Source of the DNA: JAJZNI01 sp035624785
GTDB lineage: Bacteria > Chloroflexota > Dormibacteria > Aeolococcales > Aeolococcaceae
NCBI GenBank assembly: GCA_035624785.1
Contig: DASPQV010000042.1
Location: 3,004-67,003 of the forward strand
DNA: 64,000 nucleotides
Direction of reading: 5' to 3'
Shown here: in pieces, positions 17,822-34,231 of the stretch
Layout of the letters: every line of letters begins with the position of its first letter
Position numbering within the stretch: the first letter of the stretch is position 1
Made by a program: the position numbers and the translations under genes
Notes under the pieces: generated by a model
The model's database searches: none
Told to the model about the DNA's origin: nothing
What the model saw: the letters and a program-made list of their open reading frames with translations, nothing else

Positions 17822-18406
17822 ATGCCCCAGGCAGCGAGCCCTGCGGAGTCGGCGGAGCGGGCCGGCCCCCGCAAGCGCTCGACCGTCGAGACCCTGGCCG
17901 GGAAGCTCAGCCGGGCCACCACGACGATCGTCACCGACTACCGCGGCCTGACCGTCAAGCAGCTCGAGGAGCTGCGCGGCCAGCTCCGAGCCCAGGGCAT
18001 CGAGTACGTGGTGGTCAAGAACACCCTGGCCCGGCGCGCCGCTGGCGACGCCGGGGTGGCCGAGCTGGGCACCGTCCTCAAGGGCCCGGTGGGCCTGGCC
18101 CTGGGCTTCGGTGACCTCTCGCTCCCCGCCCGGCTGCTCGGCGACTACTACCGGCTCAACCGCCGGCTGCCGGTGGTCGCCGGTTTCGTCGAGGGCCGGG
18201 TCCTCGACGCTGGCGGGGTCCAGACCCTCGCCGAGCTCCCCTCCCGTGATGTGCTGCTGGGCCAGCTGGCCGGCACCCTGCAGTCACCCCTGACCCAGCT
18301 TGCCGCGGCCCTCTCCTCGATCCCCTCCACCCTGGCGGCCACCCTGGACGCGTACCGGGAGAAGCTGGAGCAAGGTGGCGGGCCGTCGAGCCCCGTCGCC
18401 GCCTGA
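17822..18406 (+). CDS. rplJ: Large ribosomal subunit protein uL10
   Basis: A 194-residue L10, the base of the L7/L12 stalk. The N-terminal RNA-binding domain is seen in KRSTVETLAGKLSRATTTIVTDYRGLTVKQLEELRGQLR and the VVVKNTLARRA motif; the C-terminal helix (LTQLAAALSSIPSTLAATLDAYREKLEQ) is the L12 dimer platform. About 17 extra residues precede the usual start. A GGAGGA motif six bases before the ATG supports it. rplL follows after 33 bases; rplK and rplA are not adjacent. Confidence 0.96.
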   Translation: MPQAASPAESAERAGPRKRSTVETLAGKLSRATTTIVTDYRGLTVKQLEELRGQLRAQGIEYVVVKNTLARRAAGDAGVAELGTVLKGPVGLALGFGDLSLPARLLGDYYRLNRRLPVVAGFVEGRVLDAGGVQTLAELPSRDVLLGQLAGTLQSPLTQLAAALSSIPSTLAATLDAYREKLEQGGGPSSPVAA

Positions 18407-18439
18407 CAGATTGAATCGAGATTAGGAGACACGAGACCA

Positions 18440-18832
18440 ATGGCCATCAAGAGCATCACCCCCGAGGAGTTCGTGGAGGCGCTGCCCAACTGGACCGTCC
18501 TCGACGTCATCAACGCGGTCAAGCTCATGGAGGAGCGGCTCGGGATCAAGGCCGCCGCACCCGTGGCGGTGGCCGCAGCCCCGGCCGCCGCTCCGGTAGA
18601 GGCCGCCCCGGTCGAGGAGCAGACCGAGTTCACGGTGGTCCTGACCGCCGTCGGCGACGCCAAGATCAACGTCATCAAGGCGGTCCGCGAGATCACCGGC
18701 CTGGGGCTGAAGGAAGCCAAGGACCTGGTCGACGCCGCCCCCAAAGCAGTTCGCGAGGCCATCCCCCGGGAAGAGGCGGACCAGGTGAAGGCGAAGCTCG
18801 AGGGCGCCGGCGCCAGCGCCGAGATCAGGTAG
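18440..18832 (+). CDS. rplL: Large ribosomal subunit protein bL12
   Basis: A 130-residue L7/L12 stalk protein. The N-terminal dimerisation domain (LPNWTVLDVINAVKLMEERLG) is followed by an Ala/Pro/Val hinge (AAAPVAVAAAPAAAPVEAAP) and the C-terminal factor-binding domain with INVIKAVREITGLGLKEAKDLVDAAPKAVRE. AGGAGA lies about 12 bases before the ATG. Confidence 0.98.
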   Translation: MAIKSITPEEFVEALPNWTVLDVINAVKLMEERLGIKAAAPVAVAAAPAAAPVEAAPVEEQTEFTVVLTAVGDAKINVIKAVREITGLGLKEAKDLVDAAPKAVREAIPREEADQVKAKLEGAGASAEIR

Positions 18833-19116
18833 CCGCCCCGCCCCGCCTCAGCCCCACCCAGCCGCTGCCCCGGCGGGCGGCCCCGGTTTGGGCAGCGCCC
18901 GACCGGGGTACGATGGTTGACCTGGCAACCATGGTCGGCGACCGGGCGGACATCCGTTCGGCGCAGCACAAGCCTGTCTCTTGGGCGCGGGAAAACGCTC
19001 CCTCGTGGAGCGCGCATGACCACATGCGCGGGAAGCGCCGGCTTTGGTATGCTGTCAGATTGTGCCCGTCGCCGCCGGTGCCCGCGCGTAGCCGCTTGTC
19101 AGGGGAACTCTAGCAC
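18833..19116 (+). promoter_or_regulatory. rplL-rpoB intergenic region
   Basis: These 284 bases hold no gene. ATGGTTG (18913-18919) and CAACCAT (18926-18932) form a 7-base perfect hairpin with a 6-base loop. A TATGCT at about 19048 (in TTTGGTATGCTGTCA) is a plausible -10 for rpoB, with only a poor -35. AGGGGA near 19099 serves as the Shine-Dalgarno of rpoB. The region probably carries an extra rpoB promoter or an attenuator, as in other bacteria where L7/L12 and polymerase output differ (inference). Confidence 0.4.
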
Positions 19117-22641
<3,525 letters not shown>

Positions 22642-22891
22642 GCCATATGCCGAGCCGCGGAGGTGGTGCTTCGCTGCGGCCCGGACGTCGGAACGGCTTG
22701 ACCGCCGTTCCGCGTCCTCTGCTCGGCGCGGTTGCAACCCGCGCCTGCGCAGCGCCTTCGCTCAGCACGCACCTTCGCGTCTCCCCTCCAGCGCGCACCA
22801 GGTCGCCGGTGCCTGGTTACGCTGGTCTCAGCTCGAATGCTCCGGCCGGCGGCAGCGCCGGCATGACGTGCCCACCAGCATGTGAAGGTCA
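22642..22891 (+). other. rpoB-rpoC intergenic gap with hairpin
   Basis: A 250-base gap separates rpoB from rpoC, longer than the usual few dozen bases. CGGAACGGC (22689-22697) and GCCGTTCCG (22704-22712) make a perfect 9-base stem with loop TTGACC. No T-run follows, so it is not a classical terminator; it could be an RNA processing site or a pause. A GAAGGT motif before the tandem ATGATG at 22892 serves rpoC. No ORF in the gap looks real. Confidence 0.5.
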
Positions 22892-27250
<4,359 letters not shown>

Positions 27251-27252
27251 CC

Positions 27253-27279
27253 CATGCGGGGGGCGCTGCCCCCCGCATG
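27253..27279. terminator. Perfect GC-rich palindrome after rpoC
   Basis: CATGCGGGGGGC and GCCCCCCGCATG form a perfect 12-base stem with loop GCT, three bases after the rpoC stop. There is no T-tract, so if it terminates it does so as a strong-hairpin terminator. A partial second copy (CATGCGGGGCTGCGCCC) starts at 27286. The same hairpin type recurs at 28640 and 38311. Confidence 0.65.
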
Positions 27280-27355
27280 ACCCTCCATGCGGGGCTGCGC
27301 CCTCAGCAAAGCACGGCGAGGGCCGCGAACCTCCCTCGGCTGGCCGCGGGGTGGG

Positions 27356-27604
27356 TTACGCCGTCCCGGGGCGGATCACGGTTCGGCGCAGGCTGGCCTT
27401 CCAGTGGACCTGGATCGCCCTCTGCACCTGCAGGTTCGACCACCAGAGCGGGACCTCGGCGAACTGGTCGCGCCGGACGATGAGGCCAGCCCTCACCAGA
27501 CGCCGCCGGACCGGAATCCCGAAGTCGGGACGGTAGAAGAGCTTGTAGGCCAGGTACAGGATCACACAGCCGAGGAGGGGAGCGAGGCCGAGCGCGCCGT
27601 TCAT
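27356..27604 (-). CDS. Hypothetical small membrane protein
   Basis: An 82-residue protein with one hydrophobic helix near the N-terminus (GALGLAPLLGCVILYLAYKLFY, about residues 3-24) followed by a basic cytoplasmic-type domain (IPVRRRLVRAGLIVRRDQFAEVPLWWSNLQVQRAIQVHWKASLR). The Trp-rich end could be membrane-interfacial. The start is uncertain: ATG at 27604, GTG just before it, or TTG at 27628; none has a clear Shine-Dalgarno. I do not recognise the family. It might not be a real gene, but its composition is protein-like and no better frame exists here. Confidence 0.45.
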   Translation of the reverse strand: MNGALGLAPLLGCVILYLAYKLFYRPDFGIPVRRRLVRAGLIVRRDQFAEVPLWWSNLQVQRAIQVHWKASLRRTVIRPGTA

Positions 27605-27831
27605 CACCGAGTCACGATAGATCCACAATCGTCACGCGGTTCGCACAATCCGGTGATGACCACGGACATGAAAAGGCCGCTAGCGACCGGAGCCGCCAGC
27701 GGCCCTTGGGAAGGGAGGGCTGGGAGGACTGCCATGCGACGCCGCGGCGCCGCACCTCAGGCATCATCCGACGTGAGCCTTGACGGCCCCATCCCCCACC
27801 GGTGACGGGACGGCGACGCGACTGAGCGGAT
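27605..27831. other. Intergenic region with hairpin
   Basis: No convincing gene. GGCCGCT (27675-27681) and AGCGGCC (27698-27704) form a 7-base stem flanked by AAAA on the left and CTT on the right, which resembles a weak bidirectional terminator between the HAD gene and the small membrane-protein gene, both on the minus strand. Confidence 0.35.
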
Positions 27832-28569
27832 TCAGCTAAGGGCGGGGCGGATCTGGGGGGCTCCGGACGGCAGCTTCCGGGCCGCCCCGGTGAGCACGCC
27901 GGCCAGGTCGTCGCCGACCAGGTGGGCCGCCAGCTCGCTGACCGCGGCTCCATCGGGCAGTCCTATGACCAGGTCGGCCACCGCCCGCAGGGCGGCCGGG
28001 GGGTCCCCCACCGCGATCCCGCAGCCCATGCAGTCGAGCAGCGCGGCGTCATTCTCGGCATCACCGACGGCGACGCAGCCGGCCGCGCTCTCGCCCATCA
28101 GATGGAGCGCCGCGCGGGCTCCCGAGGCCTTGCTGACCCCGGCCGGGAGGATCATGAGCTGGTCGCGGTTGAGGATGAGTCCGAGCGGGAGCCCCACCTC
28201 GCGGACGGCGCCGAGCACCGCCGCCTGGTTGCCGGCATGGGTGGCGCAGATGGCTCGGCCCGCGACCAGCGGGTGGACGCCACGACGCCGCAGCGCGGCC
28301 AGCAGCCGCTCGGAGACGGGGGCGCAGAGCAGACGCTCCTCGCCACCTCGGAGGTCGACGAGGAGAGCCCCGTTCTCCAGGACCAGCACGTCGAAGAGGC
28401 CGAGGCAGGCCGGCAGCGGATCGAGCTGCGCACGGGTGCGGCCGGTGACCAGGATGAGGCGACGGCCGCTGGCCGCGACCCGCCTCAGGGCGGCGACCGC
28501 GGCTGGCCCGACCACCCCCTCGGTGGCGATGGTCCCATCGAAGTCGCAGGCGAGGACACGGAAGCGCAT
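27832..28569 (-). CDS. HAD-superfamily phosphatase, Cof type
   Basis: A 245-residue HAD hydrolase of the Cof/sucrose-phosphatase-like group, which dephosphorylates small phosphorylated metabolites. Motif I is DFDGT at residues 9-13 (nucleophile Asp9, acid/base Asp11), motif II is LVTGRT (residues about 40-45), and motif IV is GDAENDAALLDC in the last third, which binds Mg2+. The cap domain lies between motifs II and IV with a conserved-type Lys in VSKASGA (motif III). Substrate unknown. Downstream of the kinase gene, with a GC-rich hairpin between them. Confidence 0.85.
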   Translation of the reverse strand: MRFRVLACDFDGTIATEGVVGPAAVAALRRVAASGRRLILVTGRTRAQLDPLPACLGLFDVLVLENGALLVDLRGGEERLLCAPVSERLLAALRRRGVHPLVAGRAICATHAGNQAAVLGAVREVGLPLGLILNRDQLMILPAGVSKASGARAALHLMGESAAGCVAVGDAENDAALLDCMGCGIAVGDPPAALRAVADLVIGLPDGAAVSELAAHLVGDDLAGVLTGAARKLPSGAPQIRPALS

Positions 28570-28639
28570 GTGGCTATTGTCGCAACCGTCCGCCCCGACC
28601 CAGCCTGGCGGCCCGCGCAGCAGCTCAGCCCCGGGGGTC

Positions 28640-28660
28640 TGCGGGGGCAGAGCCCCCGCA
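28640..28660. terminator. GC-rich hairpin, probable terminator of the kinase gene
   Basis: TGCGGGGGC and GCCCCCGCA form a 9-base perfect stem with loop AGA (TCT on the other strand), three bases beyond the stop of the minus-strand kinase gene. It belongs to the same hairpin type as those at 27253 and 38311. No T-tract. Confidence 0.6.
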
Positions 28661-28663
28661 TGT

Positions 28664-29731
28664 TCAGTATTCGAAGCCGACCCGGATCTCGGTGCCCTTG
28701 CCGATCTGGGAGCGGATCTCCAGGCGGCCCTTCTCCAGCTCCGCCCGCTCCCGCATCGAGATCATGCCGAGGTGCTTGCCGGCGTCGGCACGGGCCTCGG
28801 CGGCGGCCACGTCGAAGCCGACGCCATCGTCGCGGACGATCGCCGACACCGCGTGGGGCTGGAAGGCCACGACCACTTCGACATTCTTGGCTCGGGCGTG
28901 CTTCTTGGCGTTGTTCATGGCCTCCTGGATGATCCGGAAGAGGGTCGGCTCCAGAGCCCCGGGCAACCGCACCTCCTCGCCCATCACCCGCAGGCTGGTC
29001 ACCAGCCCGCCCCGGTCGTAGTCGTTGGTGAGCTTGCGAAGCGTGGGAACCAGGCCGAGGTCGTCCAGGGTCATCGGCCTGAGATCGAAGATGAGCCGCC
29101 GGGTCTCGTCGAGAACGCCACGCACACCGTCCTTGAAGTCGGCGAGCTCGTTGACGACCAGCTGGGGATCGCGGCTGATCAGGCGCTCCAGGATCTCCGC
29201 CTGGAGGACCAGGTTGGCCATCGACTGGGCGGGCCCGTCGTGCATGTCACGGGCAATCCGCATCCGCTCCTCTTCAATGATCTGGAACACCTGGCGGGAG
29301 GTGCTCCGGAGGCGGGCGGCGCCGCCACCGGCGGCCGGCGGCCCCGCCGTGGCCGCCAGGTCGTCAAGGCTGCGGTGGACCTGGCGGAGAACCTCCTGCT
29401 CGTGCCGCATGTCGGTGAGCCGGCCGGCTGCGTCTCGGGCCCGCTCCTCCAGCGCCGCCAGGTCGGCCCGCGTCGATGAGACGAGGCGGAACTGGGTGTC
29501 CACGTCCTCGGCTGCGAATCTCTCGAAGTTCTTGAGGACATGGCTCCAGGCGACCTCGGCTTCCTCGAGCCGGTCGCGCAGCTGGTCGCGGCGCTCGGCG
29601 GCATCGGCCTGGCGCGCCTCGAGACGCGCCGCAGCCGAATCCAGGTCCTCGATCCGCTTGGTGATCAGGAACCGGACACCCAGGATGGCCGACGGGTTCA
29701 CCGGGCGGCTGGTCTCCGCGGCCACCGTCAT
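28664..29731 (-). CDS. Cytoplasmic sensor histidine kinase, DegS/HisKA_3 type
   Basis: A 355-residue soluble kinase. Residues about 25-140 are predicted long helices (coiled coil) like the DegS sensor domain; the HisKA_3 dimerisation motif is EEERMRIARDMHDGPAQSMANL with the phosphoacceptor His164; the HATPase domain has NNAKKHARAK (N box), DDGVGFD (G1) and GMISMRERAELEKGRLEIRSQIGKGTEIRVGFEY. There is no membrane segment, so it should sense a cytoplasmic cue. Such kinases normally pair with NarL/LuxR-type regulators; none is adjacent. The divergent receiver gene at 30109 has no DNA-binding domain and may or may not be the partner. Confidence 0.9.
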   Translation of the reverse strand: MTVAAETSRPVNPSAILGVRFLITKRIEDLDSAAARLEARQADAAERRDQLRDRLEEAEVAWSHVLKNFERFAAEDVDTQFRLVSSTRADLAALEERARDAAGRLTDMRHEQEVLRQVHRSLDDLAATAGPPAAGGGAARLRSTSRQVFQIIEEERMRIARDMHDGPAQSMANLVLQAEILERLISRDPQLVVNELADFKDGVRGVLDETRRLIFDLRPMTLDDLGLVPTLRKLTNDYDRGGLVTSLRVMGEEVRLPGALEPTLFRIIQEAMNNAKKHARAKNVEVVVAFQPHAVSAIVRDDGVGFDVAAAEARADAGKHLGMISMRERAELEKGRLEIRSQIGKGTEIRVGFEY

Positions 29732-30108
29732 GCGCGGGCGCGCTCACTGCTCATGCGCGGCCATGATACCGGTGGGTCCGCGGTACGTTTGACGCATCAC
29801 CGTGACAAAGGCGCGCCCGTACCGTGACCGGCGGACCCAAGCGAGTGGCCCCCTGTCGGGATCTGACGCCAGGCGGCCACTCCCCGGGGTGCCCGCCTGG
29901 CGCATGCCGGCGGGGAGCTCATGTGGGGTGACGGCCCGGTGGCAAGCCAGGCCCTCCTGGGAGCCCCCTAAATCAGCTCTGTGACAAGCCGGTTGCGCTG
30001 TCACCCGTCGTTAACACCCCCCGCTATAACCGCCTCACGGCCACCGCCGTTCAACTCACCGAGGCCTGGTCGGTGTCGAGACGGCCGGACCGACAGAGGA
30101 CGAGTTTG
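29732..30108. other. Divergent intergenic region between kinase and receiver genes
   Basis: These 377 bases hold no convincing gene. GTGACA (29981-29986) and TGTCAC (29999-30004) form an inverted repeat with a 12-base spacer, and a TATAAC at about 30025 may be the -10 for the receiver gene. On the minus strand a TATCAT about 35 bases before the kinase ATG may be its -10. Short ORFs here have atypical composition and no start signals. Confidence 0.4.
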
Positions 30109-30573
30109 ATGAGCGAGACGAGGGGCCCGACGCGCATCCTCGTTGCCGAGGACGATCCCGCGCTGCGCCGTCTCATCGACATGCTCCTCTCCAACCAGGG
30201 CTTCGAGGTGCGAACCGTCGTCGACGGCGCCGACGCCCTTGCCCTGATCGAGGACTGGGCCCCTGACGCCTGCGTGATCGACGTCATGATGCCCCGCATC
30301 TCGGGCCTCACCGTATGCCGCGAGATGCGGGCCACGCCGCGCTACACGGCCACCCCGATCATCCTGCTGACGGCCCGGGTGTTCGACGAGGACATCCAGG
30401 AGGTTGTCGACCTGGGCGGAATCGAGTACATGAGCAAGCCTTTCAACCCCCGCCGGCTGATCGCGGTTCTCGACCTCCTGGTGCCGGACTGCTCCCGCGA
30501 GGCGCGCCCAACGCCCGTCGGCGCCGGCCGCGGCGGCTGGGCGCTGGACGGGGATGACCCGCCCCGGATCTGA
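30109..30573 (+). CDS. Single-domain response regulator (receiver domain)
   Basis: A 154-residue CheY-like protein: acidic pair in VAEDDPALRR (about residues 11-13), phospho-acceptor Asp58 (CVIDVMMPRISG), Thr in LLTAR, and Lys110 (YMSKPF). After residue 125 there is only a Gly/Arg/Pro-rich tail, no output domain. The ATG at 30109 was chosen over an upstream start because it is preceded by an AGAGGACGAG stretch and gives a standard receiver N-terminus. It may act through protein contacts or in a phosphorelay; partner unknown. Confidence 0.88.
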   Translation: MSETRGPTRILVAEDDPALRRLIDMLLSNQGFEVRTVVDGADALALIEDWAPDACVIDVMMPRISGLTVCREMRATPRYTATPIILLTARVFDEDIQEVVDLGGIEYMSKPFNPRRLIAVLDLLVPDCSREARPTPVGAGRGGWALDGDDPPRI

Positions 30574-30680
30574 GGCTGGCCACCCGGCGTCGCACCGGAG
30601 CCGGGGGGGACAGGGTCCGCAGCACCCGAGCCGCGTCTCCGCAGCCGCCGTGCGGCGGCCGGTGGCCTGATCCCGCCGTC

Positions 30681-32411
30681 ATGGCCGCGGTCGAGGTCAG
30701 CCGGAGGGCCCGCCCGCAGACCGGGCAGCGGAGCCCGTGGCGGGAACGCCTGGACGGGCTCGCCTCACCCAGCGGCATGCTCCTCATCGCCGCCCTGGTG
30801 GTGGCGGCCTTCGCGGTCACCACGACCGAGCGGGATCCCGACTTCTGGTGGCACCTCCGCACCGGCCAGCTGCTCCTCGCCAACCATCTCCAGCTGCTCG
30901 GCACCGACCCCTACACCTACTCGGTGCCCGGGCATGCCTGGACCATGCACGAGTGGCTGTTCGAGGTCTGTATCGCCGAGCTCTACAGCGTGGGAGGCAT
31001 CGGTGCCATCGTCCTGGTCCTGAGCGCGCTGACCTGGCTCGGCATCCTGGCCATGGTCGGTCGCACCCGGCTGCTCACCCGGAGCCGCGTCGCCATCGGC
31101 CTGGGCATCCTGGTCGCGGTCATCGCCGCCGATCCGATCTGGGGACCACGCGACCAGATGATCGACTTCACCTTCGCCTGCGTCGTCCTCCTGCTGGTGG
31201 AGCGCTACCTGACCGGGGGAGGCCGGTGGCTCTGGATCCTCCCTCCCCTCTTCCTGCTCTGGAGCAACCTGCATGGCGGCTTCGTGATCGGCCTGGTCTT
31301 CATCGCGGCCATAGCCGCCGCAGAGGCGCTCGGGGCTCGTCTCGGGCTGCCCGAACCGGCCCCCCTCCGCCGATCCGGCTGGCTGGCTCTGACCACCCTC
31401 GGCTGCGGTCTGATGTCCATGGTCAACCCGAACGGGCCCGGGATCCTGATCTACGCCTGGGCAACAGTGGCCTCGCCGGCCCAGCAGGCCCTGATCCTGG
31501 AGTGGCAGTCACCCAACTTCCAGATGGAGGAGGTCCGGGCCTTCGCCGTGATGCTGGTCAGCCTGGCCGGCTTCATCGTGGTCAACCGCCGGCTGCGCGC
31601 CCGCGACCTGGTGCTGGTCGCCGGGACCGCGGCTCTGGCCCTGGAGTCGGTGCGCAACATCGCGCTCTTCGTGGCTGCGGCGACGCCGGTGTGGAGCGAG
31701 CAGCTGGCGATCCTGACGAGCCGGCTCCGCGAGCAGCGAGACGGCCGGCGTCACCGCGCCCTGGCAGCGGCGACCGGTGAGCCGGCCGATGATCCGGAGG
31801 CGACCTCTCGGGCGGCGCCCCCGCCAGCGCCGCCACCCCCGCTCCGGCGAGGCGCCCCTCCCTTCAGCTTCCGGGTGGCGGTGCTCGGGATCGTGACCGT
31901 GGCGCTGCTCGGCGGCTACATCGGCCTCCGGCTGGCGCCCTCCCTGGCCGCGGCCCCCGGCGATCTCAGCTATGCGCGCACCTATCCGGTCTGCGCCAGC
32001 CAGTGGCTGCGCTCCGGACCTCACGGGCTGCGCATCTTCAACCAGTACGGGGAGGGCGGCTACCTGGCCTGGAGCCTGGCCGGCACGGGTGACCGGATCT
32101 TCGTTTTCGGCGACGCCGCCCTGATGGGCGACAGCCTCCTCTACACCTACGCTCAGGTGATCGGCGCCGAGCCCGGCTGGCAGGGGGAGCTCGAGCGATA
32201 CGGGACCCAGGTGGTCCTCTTCGACACCGGCACCCCGTTCGACCAGGTCCTGCGTTCGAGCCCACGCTGGGTTCGCGTCTACCACGACCCGCTGAGCGAC
32301 GCCTTTGTGCTCAGAGACCAGGAGGCGGCTCTGCGGCTTCCTCCCCAACCGCGGCCCACCGGCACCTGCTCGCTGCTGGCGGCCCAGGGCTTGGGGACGG
32401 CCTCGTCGTGA
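30681..32411 (+). CDS. Polytopic membrane protein, GT-C glycosyltransferase-like (first of two paralogues)
   Basis: A 576-residue protein with about 10 hydrophobic helices and a C-terminal soluble domain. The N-terminal loop after helix 1 has DPDFWWHLRTGQLLL and PYTYSVPGHAWTMHEWLFE, an acidic/aromatic motif that recalls the first extracytoplasmic loop of GT-C enzymes using lipid-linked sugars. The C-terminal part (FNQYGEGGYLAWSLAG, VFGDAALMGDSLL, QVVLFDTGTPF) is globular. A Pro-rich linker lies at about residues 370-395. The function is inferred only from architecture. Its stop overlaps the GTG of the paralogue. Confidence 0.65.
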   Translation: MAAVEVSRRARPQTGQRSPWRERLDGLASPSGMLLIAALVVAAFAVTTTERDPDFWWHLRTGQLLLANHLQLLGTDPYTYSVPGHAWTMHEWLFEVCIAELYSVGGIGAIVLVLSALTWLGILAMVGRTRLLTRSRVAIGLGILVAVIAADPIWGPRDQMIDFTFACVVLLLVERYLTGGGRWLWILPPLFLLWSNLHGGFVIGLVFIAAIAAAEALGARLGLPEPAPLRRSGWLALTTLGCGLMSMVNPNGPGILIYAWATVASPAQQALILEWQSPNFQMEEVRAFAVMLVSLAGFIVVNRRLRARDLVLVAGTAALALESVRNIALFVAAATPVWSEQLAILTSRLREQRDGRRHRALAAATGEPADDPEATSRAAPPPAPPPPLRRGAPPFSFRVAVLGIVTVALLGGYIGLRLAPSLAAAPGDLSYARTYPVCASQWLRSGPHGLRIFNQYGEGGYLAWSLAGTGDRIFVFGDAALMGDSLLYTYAQVIGAEPGWQGELERYGTQVVLFDTGTPFDQVLRSSPRWVRVYHDPLSDAFVLRDQEAALRLPPQPRPTGTCSLLAAQGLGTASS

Positions 32412-34105
32412 CCCAGGCTCTGCCGATCGCCGCCCCCTCCCGGAGTGAGCAGCTCGGGTCCCCACCGCGCGGCTCGCCAGTCACCGCCGCGGCCTGGCTG
32501 GGGACCGCCTTCTGCGTCTCACTGCTCGTCACCGTCCAGTCCCTTCACCACGGTGACGAGTGGTGGCACCTGGCCCTCGGACAGCTGATCCTGAACGGCG
32601 GCATCCCGGCGTCCGAACCCTTCAGCTTCGTCGCCACCCAGCATCCCTGGGTGGACCCGCAGTGGCTCCTCGAGGGGCTGCTGGCGCTGCTGGTCAAGGC
32701 GGGAGGCGACGGCCTCGCCTCTCTGGTCCTGGGTCTTGCCGGCAGCCTGGCCCTGCTCCTGGCTGCCCTCGCCGTGCCCAAGGCTGCCCGGGTGCCGCCC
32801 GGCTGGCGCGCTGCGGCCATGCTGCTGGGGGGCGTGACCGGTGGCGTGGCCATGGGCGTGGGCGGCCAGACGATCACCGCCTTGGGCGTGGCGGCGACCC
32901 TGCTCATCCTCCGCAGATGGCGTGACGGGAGCCGCCGGGCAGTCTGGCTGCTGCCCCCGCTCTACCTTCTGTGGGCGAACCTGGACCCCGCGTTCGTCGC
33001 CGGACTGCTGATCCTCGCCTGCACCCTGCTGATCCACCGGGCGACCGGGGGCCGCAGGGGAGCGCCGGCATGGTCACCGGCCACCTCGCTCGCGGTGATC
33101 GGGGTGGGCGCCGCCGCCGCGACCGTGCTCGGCAGCCTGGGGCTCGGGGTCGCCGCGCTCGTCCTGCTGTGGGCAGCGTTCCGCCCCGTGCCTGTGGAGC
33201 CGGGCAGCCGCCGCCGGTCACTGCTGCTGGCGTCAGCCCTCGCCGCCCTGGTCACCCTGGCGAATCCGGCCGGACCGGGCCTCTACGGCTATGTCGCCGA
33301 GACCCTCGGCAACCCGATGCTCTCCCAGCTGCTCGCCGGCTGGCAGTCGCCCAACTTCCACGACATGGTGACCCGGCTCATCGAGATCGTCGCCGGGCTG
33401 CTTCCCCTCTGCTGGCTGCTGGCCCGGCGGGTCCGGGTCCCCGACGCGCTGCTCGCCACCGCCCTCTTCCTGGTCACGCTCCAGGCGGTCGGCGCCGTCA
33501 GCCTCTTTGCCCTGGCCGCCATCCCTCAGCTGGCTGAGTACGGCTGGGCTGCCTGGCACCAGCGGGCTCCGGGGGGCCTGCAGCGACGCCTCGGGGTCAG
33601 GGTGGCACCGCCGGTCGCCGTCGCGGTCGCGGTCGCGCTGAGCGGGGTTTCGCTCGCCGTGGTCGTGCCCCGGACCAGCTCGGCAGCGGCGGTCCGGTTC
33701 GAGAGCGCCAACGAGCCGCGGGCCGCCGCCGCCTACGTGGCCCTCCACTTCCCCGGTCAGCGACTGCTCAGCTCGGACAGTGACGCCAGCTACCTCGCCT
33801 ACCGCTTCCCCAGCCAGCGCGTCGTCTTCGTCTACGACGAGATCGGGATCTTCGGCACCGGCCCGCTCACCGACTATCACAACCTCGCCAACCTCTCCGG
33901 AGACTGGAAGGGCCTCCTGGTCACCTATCACCTGAACCACGCGGTGCTCAGCGCCACCAGCGTCGACGCGGCGGCGCTCCTTGAGCTGGGCTGGACCGTC
34001 GACTGCTACGACGCGGCCAGCGACCGGGTGGTGATGTCGGCCGGCGGAGGACCGCCGACAGCCTCGCCCCCGGCCCCCAGAGAAGCCGCATCCTGCAGCT
34101 CCTGA
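32408..34105 (+). CDS. Polytopic membrane protein, GT-C glycosyltransferase-like (second paralogue)
   Basis: A 565-residue paralogue of the preceding protein with the same layout: HHGDEWWHLALGQLIL and PFSFVATQHPWVDPQWLLEG in the first loop, many membrane helices, and a C-terminal domain with LLSSDSDASYLAYRFPSQRVVFVYDEIGIFG. The conserved D/E-x-WWHL and W-x-x-E motifs are shared. It starts at a GTG in a GTGA overlap, so the two are translationally coupled and could form a heteromer. A role in exported polysaccharide or protein glycosylation is a guess. Confidence 0.65.
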   Translation: MTQALPIAAPSRSEQLGSPPRGSPVTAAAWLGTAFCVSLLVTVQSLHHGDEWWHLALGQLILNGGIPASEPFSFVATQHPWVDPQWLLEGLLALLVKAGGDGLASLVLGLAGSLALLLAALAVPKAARVPPGWRAAAMLLGGVTGGVAMGVGGQTITALGVAATLLILRRWRDGSRRAVWLLPPLYLLWANLDPAFVAGLLILACTLLIHRATGGRRGAPAWSPATSLAVIGVGAAAATVLGSLGLGVAALVLLWAAFRPVPVEPGSRRRSLLLASALAALVTLANPAGPGLYGYVAETLGNPMLSQLLAGWQSPNFHDMVTRLIEIVAGLLPLCWLLARRVRVPDALLATALFLVTLQAVGAVSLFALAAIPQLAEYGWAAWHQRAPGGLQRRLGVRVAPPVAVAVAVALSGVSLAVVVPRTSSAAAVRFESANEPRAAAAYVALHFPGQRLLSSDSDASYLAYRFPSQRVVFVYDEIGIFGTGPLTDYHNLANLSGDWKGLLVTYHLNHAVLSATSVDAAALLELGWTVDCYDAASDRVVMSAGGGPPTASPPAPREAASCSS

Positions 34106-34231
34106 GGTGACAAAAGCTGATAACGGCTCAGTTGTACTCCGGGCCGCTGCCGGGAGCCTCCGCCCGCCCCTGACGGGTCCGGGCCGCCCTGGCCGTCAAC
34201 CAGATCCGCCAGTGAGGATGCCGCCTCCGAG

